Part shown: positions 12,827-24,172 of the stretch, one piece after another
How the letters are laid out: each line of letters begins with the position of its first letter
Position numbering within the stretch: the stretch's first letter is position 1
Assembly (NCBI GenBank): GCA_948146395.1
Contig: OX411557.1
Location: forward strand, 29,211,236-29,275,235
Direction of reading: 5' to 3'
DNA: 64,000 nt
Origin: Fragum whitleyi
Lineage: Eukaryota; Mollusca; Bivalvia; Cardiida; Cardiidae
Notes under the pieces: model-generated
The model's input: the letters and a program-made list of their open reading frames with translations, nothing else
Told to the model about the DNA's origin: nothing
The model's database searches: none
Position numbers and translations under genes: made by a program

Positions 12827-13083
12827 ACTTGCAGGGTTATTAAGTCACATTCCGTGACAAGCTCTTATTTCTACCGGAGCTGTAGACAAATATACTGAAC
12901 AAATTAAATAACGCATCACCTTTCGATGACAAATAGATCTGCCCTGAAATTGATAGATTTGGGGAAAATACATTAGTTTATTTTGACCGACCACTAATTA
13001 CACAATTGTGATAAAATTTATTCCCGAACTCTTACTCACTTAAACAGAGACACTTGAACAAGCTAAACATTTCTTTAATGCTT

Positions 13084-13270
13084 TACGGTGGTTTATCGAG
13101 AAATAACGGTAGATTATCAAAGCAGTGAAATTACCAAAAACTTATACCCTGCTTTTGTGCATTTCATCCTATCTGACGTCATCTATGCGGGGTGAAATAA
13201 GTGATGTCACAATAAACGTTGCATAGCAATCACAAGCAAAATGACGCGTTTTGCGAAAATATGTCCTAGA
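13084..13270. repeat. Dispersed element V, copy 1
   Basis: GGTTTATCGAGAAATAACGG through CGTTGCATAGCAATCAC. The inverted counterpart is at 31745-31942. Confidence 0.6.
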
Positions 13271-13309
13271 AATTTCACATTTTATCTCATTTTTGCATTA
13301 AAGAAATAG

Positions 13310-13450
13310 AATTATCGTTTGTTTTCGAGTAAGATCGATTAATATTTCATTTCGTGAACAACAAAAGCTATATTTACCTTGTGAAAATATAGCTTTTGTT
13401 GTTCACTCAATGAAATATAAATCGATCTTACACTGAAACAAACGATTATC
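13310..13450. repeat. Long near-perfect hairpin
   Basis: Arms of about 65 bp (13310-13375, 13386-13450) with a loop near 10 nt; the inner arm is AACAACAAAAGCTATATTT and its inverse. Confidence 0.85.
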
Positions 13451-13601
13451 CTCTATGTGTTCTGTCTTTGCAACTAATCGAATGCATCGTACAAACCTAA
13501 AAGTAGTCGAATTTATACAGCATACAACGGAGGTAACGAAAAATAGTGCAAAGAATTATTCGATCAAGCCAAGTATTCGAATTTGGCGGTAGCGAAACAT
13601 T

Positions 13602-13792
13602 GGGCCAACTTATTTCTGACCCTGGACGGATACTGTTGCCCGCTACATCAGAGTATCTCTCAGATAGCGGGCTACCAGCTCTAGACTGGTGAAATATCGA
13701 CCATAAAAATAGCTCAAAAAAGACTTTTCTGGTATTTGATAGTGAGACAAGTCTACACCCGACCCGAAAGCCGACCAGAAATAAATTGGCCC
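13602..13792. mobile_element. MITE family U, copy 2
   Basis: Same ends and inner block as 2458-2646; about 190 bp. Confidence 0.7.
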
Positions 13793-14204
13793 ATTGAAAT
13801 TGAACGTCAGCGCGCATGGTCATATTATCCTGATTGATTTACGTCATTAAAATGAAGGACACTTGCACGTGTCATGGGGTGTCATAACTCGGCCATTGTA
13901 CGGTTAAACAGTTATTCTAACAACTCTCGGTACTGTAATCTGAATGCTGACAGGACTTGGAGTCTGCATTGTAAAGTGTTACGATCGGAAATTCTTCACT
14001 CTCTAGATCACAGTTTTTCAGTCTTTCGTGAACTAATGATGACAGTGAACCAAAAAGACAAGGTATCTGAGTCGAGTATCGAATTCTTCATAAGCGATCA
14101 TAGGCGTAGCTAGAGTTTTGAATTCCTACGCATTTCGAAATCGACCACCAAGGAGTATATATAGGATAAATGCGATATGTGGACTATAACTAAGGACTTA
14201 TGTC
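13793..14204. other. No gene recognised
   Basis: A 79-codon plus-strand frame (13874-14113) has no signal peptide, domain or splice context and is probably chance. Confidence 0.4.
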
Positions 14205-14395
14205 CTAAACCCGCTCCCCGTTAATATGGTTTGAGAGTTTGTGAATAATCAAACATCGTAACTACAGCTTAGATAAGCTGTAGTTTCGATGTCATGATCA
14301 TTCATCAACGAGATTTTTCAAAAGAGGTTTTATTTGTATTACGGAATTGCGTAATGTGCGTAATGGGCGCTACGCCCTTGAGATAGACATAGGTA
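14205..14395. repeat. Foldback element Q with GCGTAA tail
   Basis: The hairpin AACATCGTAACTACAGCTT with inverse is followed by the tail GCGTAATGTGCGTAATGGGC and TACGCCCTTGA. Confidence 0.7.
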
Positions 14396-14749
14396 ACCCC
14401 CGGTAGCAAGTCAATGTAATGGTCTATTCATCTCATGCCAATATGGACTGTGTTCGCACACACCTTCTTAAAGTTTAACCAATGCCTACACTTTCACCCA
14501 TTGGACTTATCTCAAAAACGAATATATCATAAACCAGCATACATTGAAAAAGAAAAGAGCGAGAAAATTCAAGGTATTAAGTCGTTTTGAGGCGAAATAC
14601 AGGGCAAATGGATAGACATGTTGGGAGTTACTCTTGATAAAATTCCGAAATCCACGTATCATAAATTTTACTTGAGCAATATCGCATATGAACTCACGCG
14701 CTAAAGACTTTTACCGAGCAATTAAAACTGACTCTAGTTTTACAATTTT

Positions 14750-14935
14750 GATTGAGAGGTTGAGCATGATGGTGAGCACACATGCCAAGTTTCATGAAGA
14801 CATCTTCAATAACAGCAAGATATGACCGAAGTTAAAGTTAGTCACGACAACGCCAATGCCAACACCAACGCCAACGCCAACGACACCAATGTGATAATAA
14901 AATCTAGGATTTTCTCCGAAAACAGGGAGGCTAAA
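14750..14935. repeat. Dispersed repeat, family M
   Basis: Same right half as 10480-10680, with a (GCCAAC)n minisatellite-like stretch at 14850-14885. Confidence 0.6.
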
Positions 14936-15399
14936 AATAACAGAAATGGACAATGACGAAAAATCAGTAATCAAACCACCGTTTTTGCATGTAGGGTCAA
15001 TCAGTTATTATAGATCTAGTATTTGAAAAAAAATACTACAATACTACTAAAAATAGCTACATATTATTTCGACATTTTGAGTTTAAGATAGATCTAATCA
15101 AAGAAAAGCTTTTACGCACGAAAAGGGATGATCTCCATGACCATATTATATGTCTGCGAACAAAATGAAATCGTCTGCAAGATGCTTTGCAAATCGGGGC
15201 GCCATTTCTTAAACGTTCGCTATTTTGTCCACCCTAAAAAGGGCGCCTTTTTTATATGGTGTGAAGGAGCTCGATTGGAAAACGAATATGTGACCGTCAC
15301 GCGAAAGGGGACCATCTATGGAGCTCAGTAAAATAAACATATGAAAAAGAGTTTGGTTCTAGAACAGGCAGCAAAGGTCACATTTCCAAATTTTTTCGT

Positions 15400-15560
15400 A
15401 AGAAGGTAGATTGATTATTCTAGATTTTAGAAAATCAGTAGATTGTGAAAAGTTTCGTCCCTAGTCAGTCTGCGCAGTCCGCGCAGTCTGACTAGGATCG
15501 ACACTTAACGGACAACCCAGATGGTCCCTTTTCGCGTGACGGGTCACATATATTTAAACA
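15400..15560. repeat. Dispersed repeat with GTCAGTCTGCGCAG inverted repeat
   Basis: TAGTCAGTCTGCGCAGTC and its inverse CGCGCAGTCTGACTA. A related copy is at 29040-29190 (TTCTAGATTTAAGAAATCTG, CCCAGTCTGACTAG). Confidence 0.5.
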
Positions 15561-15761
15561 ATTCCTACCCCAATCATTAAAAATCTATTGTGTATGCAAT
15601 TATTGAACTATGAGAGGTACAAATGTACCATTCATTGTTTACATTCAAACAAAACATTATTACGCTAACGAATGGAATATATATGCATAACTTTGCCGGT
15701 CTTTAGTTTAGAAGTAGAGTATTTAAACATTTTCCTGTTTTACGCCCCGTCAAAGATCTGT

Positions 15762-15894
15762 CCTACGTTAAGGATGACAAAACGGTGCAAACTGATTGCC
15801 GAGTTTAGCCCACTTTGCACGAAAGTGCACGTACAAAGCGGGGTATAATTTGCAGTTTTGCACAGTTTTGTTATCCTTGACGCAGCTGACAAAA
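15762..15894. mobile_element. Foldback MITE, family T
   Basis: AGGATGACAAAACGGTGCAA at the left and the inverted GTTTTGTTATCCTTGACG at the right; central CACTTTGCACGAAAGTGCAC palindrome. Confidence 0.7.
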
Positions 15895-16909
15895 AGATAC
15901 GAAATAAGATTCCTTGAGAAGCAATGTTAACACATTTGTTTAAGCGCCGAATCAATATGTATTGTTTGGATGACCATATGAAATAATGTTCAATTGTTTG
16001 AGGGGGGGGGGGGGGGAACATATTTCTTAAGGGTCATTTTCAATGCATTTCAACATGAATTCATGTGTATTTTCTCGTGTACTGAACTTCTTTTTACACA
16101 CAACATTTGACCGCCATTACATGAGCACATTCGAAGTTTTGGAATCATTCTGAAAAAAGGACAAATTCGTCTCTGGGATACCACCATATTTTTACCCAAC
16201 TTGCTCAATAGTGTACAAATTGAAATTGAAATAAATCTAGTACATATTTTAACCATGGGTCTAAAGTCGGACTTTTTCAACAAAAAAGAGAGTTCTGTTT
16301 TGAGCCGTTCTACGACTTAAAATAAGTGTAACTCTAATTGTAGTCTTCAAGCGATTTTCAGGTATAGTTTAGACATAGAATTCGATTTTTTTTATTTTCT
16401 ATTATGTTTGAAAAAAGAATATAGATACAAAGATCAAAATAATCTAAAAGTGAACAGTTCACGAGATAGGTAAAACATTCACTAATGTCGCGACCAGGCC
16501 ACCATCGTTTTTACATTGAAATTAATACCGAGGGGATCATTTTAAAAAAAGAATTGGCGACATATGAGATATATCCAAGACGAAGGGGTCGCGTCGGGCT
16601 ACACGAGACTCTTAAAAAAGCCCTCCATCAACTAAAACATCGTAAATAAAGCGGAGATTACGATATTTTGGTCGCAAGACGATGCCGTTTGACCCCGTCG
16701 CACGAGGCAAAACAGGCTATGTAACCCCTTCTAGTTTCTTGTTGTTGTTTGCTTATATAAGGTTAACGCAACTTTAAACATTATTGCAGTTTTATTATAG
16801 AATGCGCATCTACCCATCGTTTCATATCGTTTCTTACACCAATTCGACAACAACATTTCATGCGAACCATCATCTTATCATGGTTATGCATATTACTTAC
16901 GTCCACTGG
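15895..16909. other. No gene seen
   Basis: Poly-G at 16003-16016; otherwise non-coding with no recognised repeat. Confidence 0.45.
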
Positions 16910-17180
16910 TATTTTAATCGGGTTTAACGCCACTTTCAACAATCTTTTCGTTTTATCGCGACTGCCGAAGCACCTAACGATGGATTCCTGGTATTTCTCG
17001 TACATGTACCTGTACTACCATCACATCTTTTCCTAGTCTCAAGCTACTATCCCACATAGGTCTACAATTATCGACCGTTTTGGTGGGAAACAAATAGTCA
17101 GAAAGGATGAGTGCCGCCGTCGTACGTTCATTGGTAGGAGAGGTACGACGGTGGCATTCGTCCTTTCTGACTATCTGTCT
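16910..17180 (-). mobile_element. SINE copy ending in an inverted duplication
   Basis: Body of the same SINE from 16910. At 17097-17178 the CAGAAAGGATGAGTGCCGCC region is followed by its inverted copy around a short spacer, replacing the tRNA head. Confidence 0.65.
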
Positions 17181-17379
17181 ATTCCAAAAATTGAAGCTTC
17201 AATCGTTCTCCACTCTTTCCGTAAACGATTACGGTTAACAGCATCGTGAAATTTACATACATCTCTCTCAAAACCATTCTTAATCGTTCACTCAAGGCTC
17301 CATTTATTGCAAACACTCACTCAAACCACTCAAAAACGACCCAAAATGATAAAACAATTAAAATCAACTTTCAAAATGA

Positions 17380-18707
17380 TAGCCAACATGGATTCAGAAA
17401 ACGGAGATCTTGCGAGACACAGCTCATAGTCACCATAGACACCATTGCTAGGCAACTCTCAAAAAAACAGGACCAAGTCGACATCATCCTACTAGACTTC
17501 GAGAAAGCATTTGATAAAGTCCCCCATTCGAGGCTGTTGTATAAACTGGACCACTATGGCGTAGGAGGACCCACAAATCGATGGATAGAGTCATTCCTAC
17601 ACAACAGGAAGCAGCAGGTTGTCCTCGATGGAGCAAAATCCACACAGGATGATGTCGTCTCTGGCGTCCCACAGGGAACAGTGTTAGGCCCGTTATTATT
17701 CCTGGCCTACATAAATGACATGCCAGAATGCTCTTCGTCCGATGTAAGACTATTTGCTGATGACAGCCTGCTTTATCGACAAATACACACTCAACAAGAC
17801 AACCTGACCCTACAGGCAGACCTTGATGCCCTTGAAAGATGGGAAAAGACATGGCAAATGAGCTTCAACGCCTCCAAGTGTCAAGTGATTCACATATCCA
17901 GAGGCAGGACAACACCCACAAGGCATGTTTACCACCTACATGGACAACCCCTTGAGGCGGTGAATCACAGCAAGTACCTTGGAGTCACTGTCCACAACTC
18001 CCTGAAATGGGACACACACATACAGAATGTGACAGCAAAAGGGAACAGGACTCTTGGCTTTCTAAGGAGAAACTTGAGGGATTGCACCCCGAAGGTCAAA
18101 ACAGCCAGCTACACAACTTTAGTGCGGCCCGTCCTCGAATATGCCAGCACTGTGTGGGATCCCCATCTTCAGACACACATCCAAAGCCTGGAACAGATCC
18201 AGAGAAGGGCGGCAAGGTTTGTCACTAATGACTACACATCACGAACACCGGGATCAATGACAGCTATGTTGGAGGGATTGAAATGGACCACTTTACAACA
18301 ACGACGCCATGAGATAAGGCTAATGATGCTCTTCAGAATCCATCACTCTCTGGTTGACATCAATAGAGAAACATATCTTCGCGGAGATAACAGAACTAGA
18401 ACACGCTTCTTTCAAGAACGTACTACAAATCAACTGTACGCAAATTCATTTTTCCCGCGGACCGTAGCCTCCTGGAACCGGTTGCCAGCAACAGTCACCG
18501 CCACGGAATCCCTTGGAGCATTCCGGCAGCGCCTGACAGCCCACCTACCATAATCTATGCTCTGTAGTGTATATAGTTTTATCAGCTTTTAGACTATTTT
18601 AAATGCACAACTTTTGATCCGACTCACCATGTACATAGTCACGCAGAGCCTCTATACGTTCCGGAAGGATCCCGGCTCTTAATCGGAAGAAGAAGAAGAA
18701 GAAGAAG
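17380..18707 (+). mobile_element. 5'-truncated CR1/jockey-like LINE
   Basis: It contains the reverse transcriptase C-terminal part, a short 3' UTR and a (GAA)n tail ending about 18707. The candidate 7-bp target duplication AAAATGA lies at 17373-17379 and 18708-18714. It sits inside a TIR MITE whose halves resume on both sides. Confidence 0.85.
17381..18553 (+). CDS. LINE reverse transcriptase, C-terminal part
   Basis: About 390 residues belong to the LINE. The frame continues a little upstream into MITE sequence, which is not part of the protein. RT palm motifs are clear: LLDFEKAFDKVPH (motif A), SGVPQGTVLGPLLF (motif B) and LFADDSLLY (motif C, catalytic FADD). These are followed by the thumb and a C-terminal region with LRPVLEYASTVWDPH-type sequence (here VRPVLEYAS) and a final SWNRLPATV block. 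This tail is typical of CR1/jockey-group ORF2 proteins. The N-terminal endonuclease and first RT motifs are missing through 5' truncation, so it cannot move by itself. No stop or frameshift interrupts what remains, which suggests a recent insertion. Exact clade not settled. Confidence 0.9.
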   Translation, partial: SQHGFRKRRSCETQLIVTIDTIARQLSKKQDQVDIILLDFEKAFDKVPHSRLLYKLDHYGVGGPTNRWIESFLHNRKQQVVLDGAKSTQDDVVSGVPQGTVLGPLLFLAYINDMPECSSSDVRLFADDSLLYRQIHTQQDNLTLQADLDALERWEKTWQMSFNASKCQVIHISRGRTTPTRHVYHLHGQPLEAVNHSKYLGVTVHNSLKWDTHIQNVTAKGNRTLGFLRRNLRDCTPKVKTASYTTLVRPVLEYASTVWDPHLQTHIQSLEQIQRRAARFVTNDYTSRTPGSMTAMLEGLKWTTLQQRRHEIRLMMLFRIHHSLVDINRETYLRGDNRTRTRFFQERTTNQLYANSFFPRTVASWNRLPATVTATESLGAFRQRLTAHLP

Positions 18708-18983
18708 AAAATGAACATAACGAGAAAAAAAACGCGATTTCACTGACATTATTGAAATTGTTATCGTGTGATTGGTTCTTGGGGGAATAGGAAGCTGTTT
18801 ATAGATCTTGTTTGCATTTTTTATTTAAGGGGGGCAAGAAATACCGCTAATTTCGTTCATCCTGAACAAAATAAGCGGTATTGGATTACCCCCCTTTTAT
18901 TTCACTCAAAACTCACTCATCCCACTCATTCAATTTCATTTAAAAATTATTCACCTTCTCAATTTCACGATGTTGTTAACTGT

Positions 18984-20269
18984 ACACAAATTGGACTGTT
19001 CCAGCTTGTGTAGACATTTTTCCACACATTTATTTTCAGTTTTTCTTACTTTTTGCCAATATTATAACATTCCATACTAGTTAAATATACCGGTAGAATA
19101 AAAAGAAATTCAAAAGACCGCAAAAAGTCTAATACGACCGATTGATCGTTAAAAGAAAACAGAAGATTTAGATTTTACTCACCATTTTTTTAATAAATCC
19201 GGATTACTCCCTTCAGCGAACACGCAAATATTTATATATCTCGTTATTAATTCCTCTTAAAGAATATGTATAAAATCAAAGACTTTTAACGATAATATAA
19301 CACTACTGTAGTCCGAAAAAGTATTTCATCGGGATATCCATTATCATTTACGATCAAAACAGTCACATATTCTGTTGGAAACAAACAAAAATAGCACACA
19401 GTTACTTCGACATAAATTATAACCGTAAATTGTCCCCCACTTTTTTGGTAGCCGCCGGGGTATTGGTCACACAATCCTATTTATTAACGATTTTCTATTG
19501 AAAAACTTCATGCTTGGTCGAGCCTAGTTCGGGTATGTATGACCGCTCACTATGGGGTTGGGCGTTGTAATGGATCGAGTCATTTTGGGGTTTTTTACAT
19601 AAAAGGAATTCATGTCGAGTTTGGACATATCTTCGACGTAATTCTAAAATATCGTAACTACAGCTTGATTAAAGCTGTAGTTTCGATATTGCAGAATTAT
19701 ATCGACGATATATTGGTTTTCAATCTACCCCTTTTTGAGAAGTCATTCAGCCATAATTCATGTTCGATAAACACAAATGTCATAATAATTAGGCATGTAC
19801 GGCTAGATGGAAGTTTGGGCATTGTTCTGTAGCGTTGATCTAGATAAACCGTTACAAAGTTTTAGCACGATTTTCTGTGACAAGTATTACAATTCACATA
19901 TGACATAGTAGAACACATCAAGAAAAAAACGCAAATTGGTGAAAATTTGGCATTTCTTTTCTGGTAGGAATTTTACACCATGAAAATTAATGGATAGCTT
20001 AAAACATTTAAAAAATAGCATATAAACTTAAGAAACTCTCAGACAGTAACTCTGCACATAGAATTATGGGGAAATAATTTGGTATAATTGGTTTCCATCA
20101 ATTTTTGTACATTATGATTGGATGAAAAATGGTTTTATTCCATAACAACAACAAAAATTGAATACGCAGCTATTTTTTGCGCAAAAAGTAAGTAATCCCG
20201 CAAGAAAGTTAACTTATTGGGGAGAAATTCTTCTATTTTGGATTCATGATATTATATTATAAGAAATGG
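18984..20269. other. No gene seen outside hairpin 19626-19711
   Basis: AT-rich. No long frame or splice-bounded exon recognised. Confidence 0.45.
19626..19711. repeat. Foldback hairpin, family Q
   Basis: ATATCGTAACTACAGCTTGA and inverse, with outer arms ATCTTCGACGTAATTCT and AGAATTATATCGACGAT. Confidence 0.75.
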
Positions 20270-20390
20270 AGAGATAGTTGGTTGGTTTCATTGAGACATG
20301 AAATAAAACCTTATCACACTCACGTATGAATTCGCTTATCGTATTCATACAGTGTGATTAGGTTTTTGATTCCATGCCTCAAAGAAATTA
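20270..20390. repeat. Hairpin repeat, family X
   Basis: TTGAGACATGAAATAAAACC...CACACT and the inverted AGTGTGATTAGGTTTTTGAT. Related copies are at 24080-24172, 30266-30370 and, partly, 46566-46640. Confidence 0.6.
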
Positions 20391-20778
20391 ACAAATTATC
20401 AATTTAGTTCAAATACATAGGCTGATTTTCGCTCATGTGAATATATTTCGAAAAGTCGTAAACCGGATGATTTTTTAACATACCTCGTTCATGTGCTACC
20501 AAATCCTCGGTACTGCTGCTTCATTGAATGGTTTATATTAACGAGATTTTGATATTAAATAATCCTAGGTGACATGTTTGTCAATCATACATTAAGTTCA
20601 CTAAATTTTCTTCTGTTCTTTTCAAAACAATATCATAATTTGTCTCTATGATATGTCTCTGACCTTCTAATCGATTTTCATTGGATTAAAGATGTGAACA
20701 TCTGCACATTTTCATTATTTTCTTCATATATAATTGAGAAATGTCACTCGAAAAAGGACCATCTTGAAACTGAGTACA

Positions 20779-21062
20779 TTGATTGATTGATTGATTAGAT
20801 GGAGTTTTACGCCGCTTTCAATATTTTTTCAGTTATATCGCGTCGGCAGGAGCACCTAACAAAGGTTTCCTGGCATTTCTCTCACCAGTTCAACCACCAC
20901 ATCCTTTTCTAGCCTCCAGCTGCTATCTGACATAGGTCTACGATTATCAACCCATTTGTGAGAGACAAATAGTCGGAAAGAATGAGTGCCGCCGTCGGGG
21001 ATCGAACACGGGACCTCTAGATTGACAGTCCGACGCGCTACCAACTACGCTATGATGGCGGC
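20779..21062 (-). mobile_element. tRNA-derived SINE, full-length copy
   Basis: Minus strand: a tRNA-like head (20987-21062) with A box TAGCGTAGTTGG and B box GTGTTCGATCC. GCCGCC and GGCGGC form the acceptor arms, and the anticodon position reads GTC (Asp-like). A body and a (AATC)n tail at 20779-20796 follow. Related bodies occur at 10990-11220, 16910-17115 and, partly, 930-990 and 1530-1640. It is not a functional tRNA because the anticodon stem is mispaired. Confidence 0.75.
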
Positions 21063-21229
21063 TTTGAAACTCAGTACAATTACTATTTGAAAAAAAGATT
21101 GGGTTTCAAAAAGAAATTTAGGCCATAGAAGTCCAAATATCGCTCCACTGAAATTTCCCCGAACAAAACCAAAAGAAACATAGTTTTTCTTTAAGTGAAA
21201 TGTAGATTTTAGAAAGCAATCCAAGGTCT

Positions 21230-22460
21230 ATGTATATGTAAATATTGCTATTGATTTAATAGATTCTTAGACCATATTATTCTAAAGTGAAGAGAGTAGG
21301 TCAAAGGTTATTGTCAGGGTCAAAGATTGAACATGATACGAGAATCAGTGACAATCATTACCAAGATTTATAAGTAGTAGATTAAAGTACTAGATCTAAC
21401 AATTGAATATTCCAGAAAGAAGGTCAAAATTCTAAACCTGGATCATATATTAAACATGATGCAAGAATTAAAGACAATTATCTACTTATATTTATTATTA
21501 ATTGAGTACAGTTCTAGGCCTAAAATTAAATATTTAAGAAAGTAGGTCAAATGTCTCGATCGGGGTCAAGGGTTCAATATAATACCAGAATCGGAAAAAA
21601 ATCATCTACAAACCTTTAATATTGATTTAATACAGTTCTAAAACTAATGATTCACGTTTTATGAAAGTAGGTCAACTGTCATGGCCATGGTCAATGGTTC
21701 TACAGGATGCCAGAACAAAAACATTATCTGCTAACACCTTTAAGTTTTAAAATATAGTTCTTGTCCTGATAATTCATTATTTCAGAAAGTAGGTCAAAGG
21801 GCAAGATCGAGGTCAAACATTCAACACAATGCCAAAATCAAAGACAGCCATCTACAAACCTTTGTTAATGACTTTATACAGTCCTAGACCTAAAATATCG
21901 ATGTGAAAGAAAGTAGGTTGGGGTCAGGTTTCAAAAGGATGCTTGAATGAAAGACATCTGCCCACCTATATAATTGATTTTTTAAGGCTCGTGAAATTAT
22001 AAGTCAACATTTAAGAAAGAAGGTCAAAGGTCCAGGCATGGACCAAGGGTTCAACTTGCTGCCATAGTAAAAAAAATCATCTACCGACTAGTATTATTGA
22101 CTTAATACAGCCCCTGGCCTAATACAATATTTAAGAAAGTAGGTCAACAGTCAAGATTTGGGTTAACAGTCCATCGCGATGCCAGAAGCAAAGACAATCT
22201 GCTACTTTCTCCTTTATTATTGATTTAATACAGCCATTTAGAAATTAGGCCAAAGATCACGGTCGGGTAAAGGTTATTAAATGATGACAGAATCAAAGAC
22301 AATCATCTACCAACAATTTTGAAATATAATGAAGTTCTTTACCTTATTATTCAATATTTTAGAAAGTAGACCAAGGATCAAGATCTGGATCAAGGGTTCA
22401 ACATGATGTCAGAATCAAAGACAATCATATACCAACCTTTATTTTTGACTTACAGTCTTA
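21230..22460. repeat. Degenerate tandem array, about 110-125 bp units
   Basis: About ten diverged units containing AGAAAGTAGGTCAAAGGTC, AAAGACAATCATCTACC and TTGATTTAATACAG. No coding signal. Confidence 0.75.
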
Positions 22461-22539
22461 TACAATATCATTAATATCTTATGCCTAGTTTTAGATATTT
22501 AGCATTTTCTATATCTCCATTTTGGCCCCTTTTTTGCTG

Positions 22540-23810
22540 ACGTGAAAGCCTCAAGTACCGAGGTTCATTGCCAAATAAGACTTTGATAAAGAGATATGAA
22601 AGAGCATACTCAAAGAAACATTTAAGTGAAGTTTAGTTGAATTCTGAATAGTAGTTTCAGAGAAATTTACAAAAGGCCCATTTAGCGATGACGAGGTAGC
22701 CCGAACCACCCATGCCTTCAACCCAATAAGAATTTAACGAATGCATTTGAAAGATCATTTTGCAAGAATAATTCCTGTAAAGTAAGGTTGGATTCAAACG
22801 GGAAAATTTAGAGGATTAGATTTCTCTAAAAATTCCCCATATGAGACCATTTTTATGTCGCGACAGCCCGTAGCACCAATCTTTTCAATCCGATCAGAAT
22901 TTAACGAAGAAATCTGAAAGAGCATGTGTCACGGATCATTCTGGTGAAGTTTGATTGAAATCCTTCCAGTAATTTCAGAAAAAAAATTATTTTTTTAACA
23001 TTTATCTAATAAATTTAAAAATATTCGTGTGATAACATCCCATATGATATTTTTTATGATATCACATAGTTATTTTTATAACAAAGATATAATGAGGTTA
23101 TTTTTAGAAACTTGCATTTCAGTTAGAAACATCGAAGGAAAGAAGACAAATAGAGGTTATAAGATAAATATAATACATACTTAGTGTATTGTATGAAAAA
23201 AATACCTAACTCCGTTATGAGAATTGATAATTGTCTCGGCAGAGCCTCGACAATTTTCAATTCTCCCACCCTCGTTAGATTTTTTTTTTCATGTAATACA
23301 CTAAGTACGTATTATATATTTAACCATTCAAGTTTTTTTTTTGTTACGCGTGAGCCTGTAACGCTCGTGTTATCAACCCGATCAGAATGTAACAAAGAAT
23401 TTGAAAGAGCATGTCCTGGGGATCATTTCTAAAAAGTTTGCTTTAATTCTGAGTATTCTGTAGTTTCAGGGAAGAAGATTCTTTTATATTAGCTTTGGGA
23501 CCCCTTTTTATGACACTTCAGCCTGTAGCGCCCATGTTGTCAACCCGATCAATATTTAACGCAGGATTTCCAAAGAATATGTTTTGATGACCATTTCGTT
23601 TAAGTTTGATTGAAGTCTGACAAGTTGTTTCAGAGAAGTTTCACAATTGGGGTCTATTTTGTTGCGACTCGACAGCCCGTAGCCCCCACGATATCAACCC
23701 GATCAGAATTTAACGTAGGAATATGAAAGAGCATGCCCCATGGATCATTCCTGTATAATTTGGGAAAATTCTGCCCAGTAGTTTCAGAGAAGAAGATTAT
23801 TAAATGAAAA
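22540..23810. repeat. Second degenerate tandem array, about 165-175 bp units
   Basis: Units share AGCCCGTAGCGCCC, CAACCCGATCAGAATTTAAC, GAAAGAGCATG, GGATCATTCCTG and AGTAGTTTCAGAGAAG. Foldback element S (about 23014-23317) splits it. Confidence 0.75.
23014..23317. mobile_element. Foldback element S, copy 1
   Basis: A long hairpin at 23169-23317 (outer TATAATACATACTTAGTGTA, inner TTGTCTCGGCAGAGCCTCGACAA-type centre) is joined to an AT-rich arm. It interrupts the tandem array at 22540-23810. Confidence 0.7.
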
Positions 23811-24079
23811 GTTTACGCACGGACGCAAGGAGGCTTACCTCAAAAAGAACGTCCACAGATAACTGTTTTACTACATGCAATACCGCCATCGCTTATCATC
23901 TTATTTCTGTTTTATTTTCCTTTTTTAACGCCTAGCTATTCCAAAACACTCTATTGATTCGATTTCCTTCGTAAAATAACGCTGACGTGGAAACCGTATC
24001 CTTTTAGCTCATAAGCCTCATGTAAACATGTTTGTTTAAATTTTATAATAAAGAGATGAAGAGAGTATTTGCTCATTGA

Positions 24080-24172
24080 GGTATGAAACTAAGAAACTAA
24101 CCACACTGTATAAATATGCGACGCGGGTTCATACATGAGTGTTATTATTTCTTGAGTTTCTAACATCCATGA
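24080..24172. repeat. Hairpin repeat, family X
   Basis: GAGGTATGAAACTAAGAAAC, CACACTGTATAAATATGCG and CGCGGGTTCATACATGAGTG. Confidence 0.55.

Larger units (their letters stand above)
17231..18983. mobile_element. TIR MITE (family R) split by the LINE
   Basis: The left end GGTTAACAGCATCGTGAAAT and right end ATTTCACGATGTTGTTAACT are inverted repeats. The interior matches the uninterrupted copies at 8709-9126 and 32354-32761 (a CACTCAAA-rich left half and a central AATTAGTGAT-type palindrome). About 415 bp remain when the LINE is removed. Confidence 0.8.

Noticed and set aside
17484..17852. Minus-strand frame opposite the LINE RT
   Set aside because: Shadow of the RT palm region.
20987..21062. 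Functional tRNA-Asp gene
   Set aside because: A and B boxes and acceptor arms exist, but the anticodon stem is mispaired and the sequence continues into a repeated SINE body with an AATC tail.
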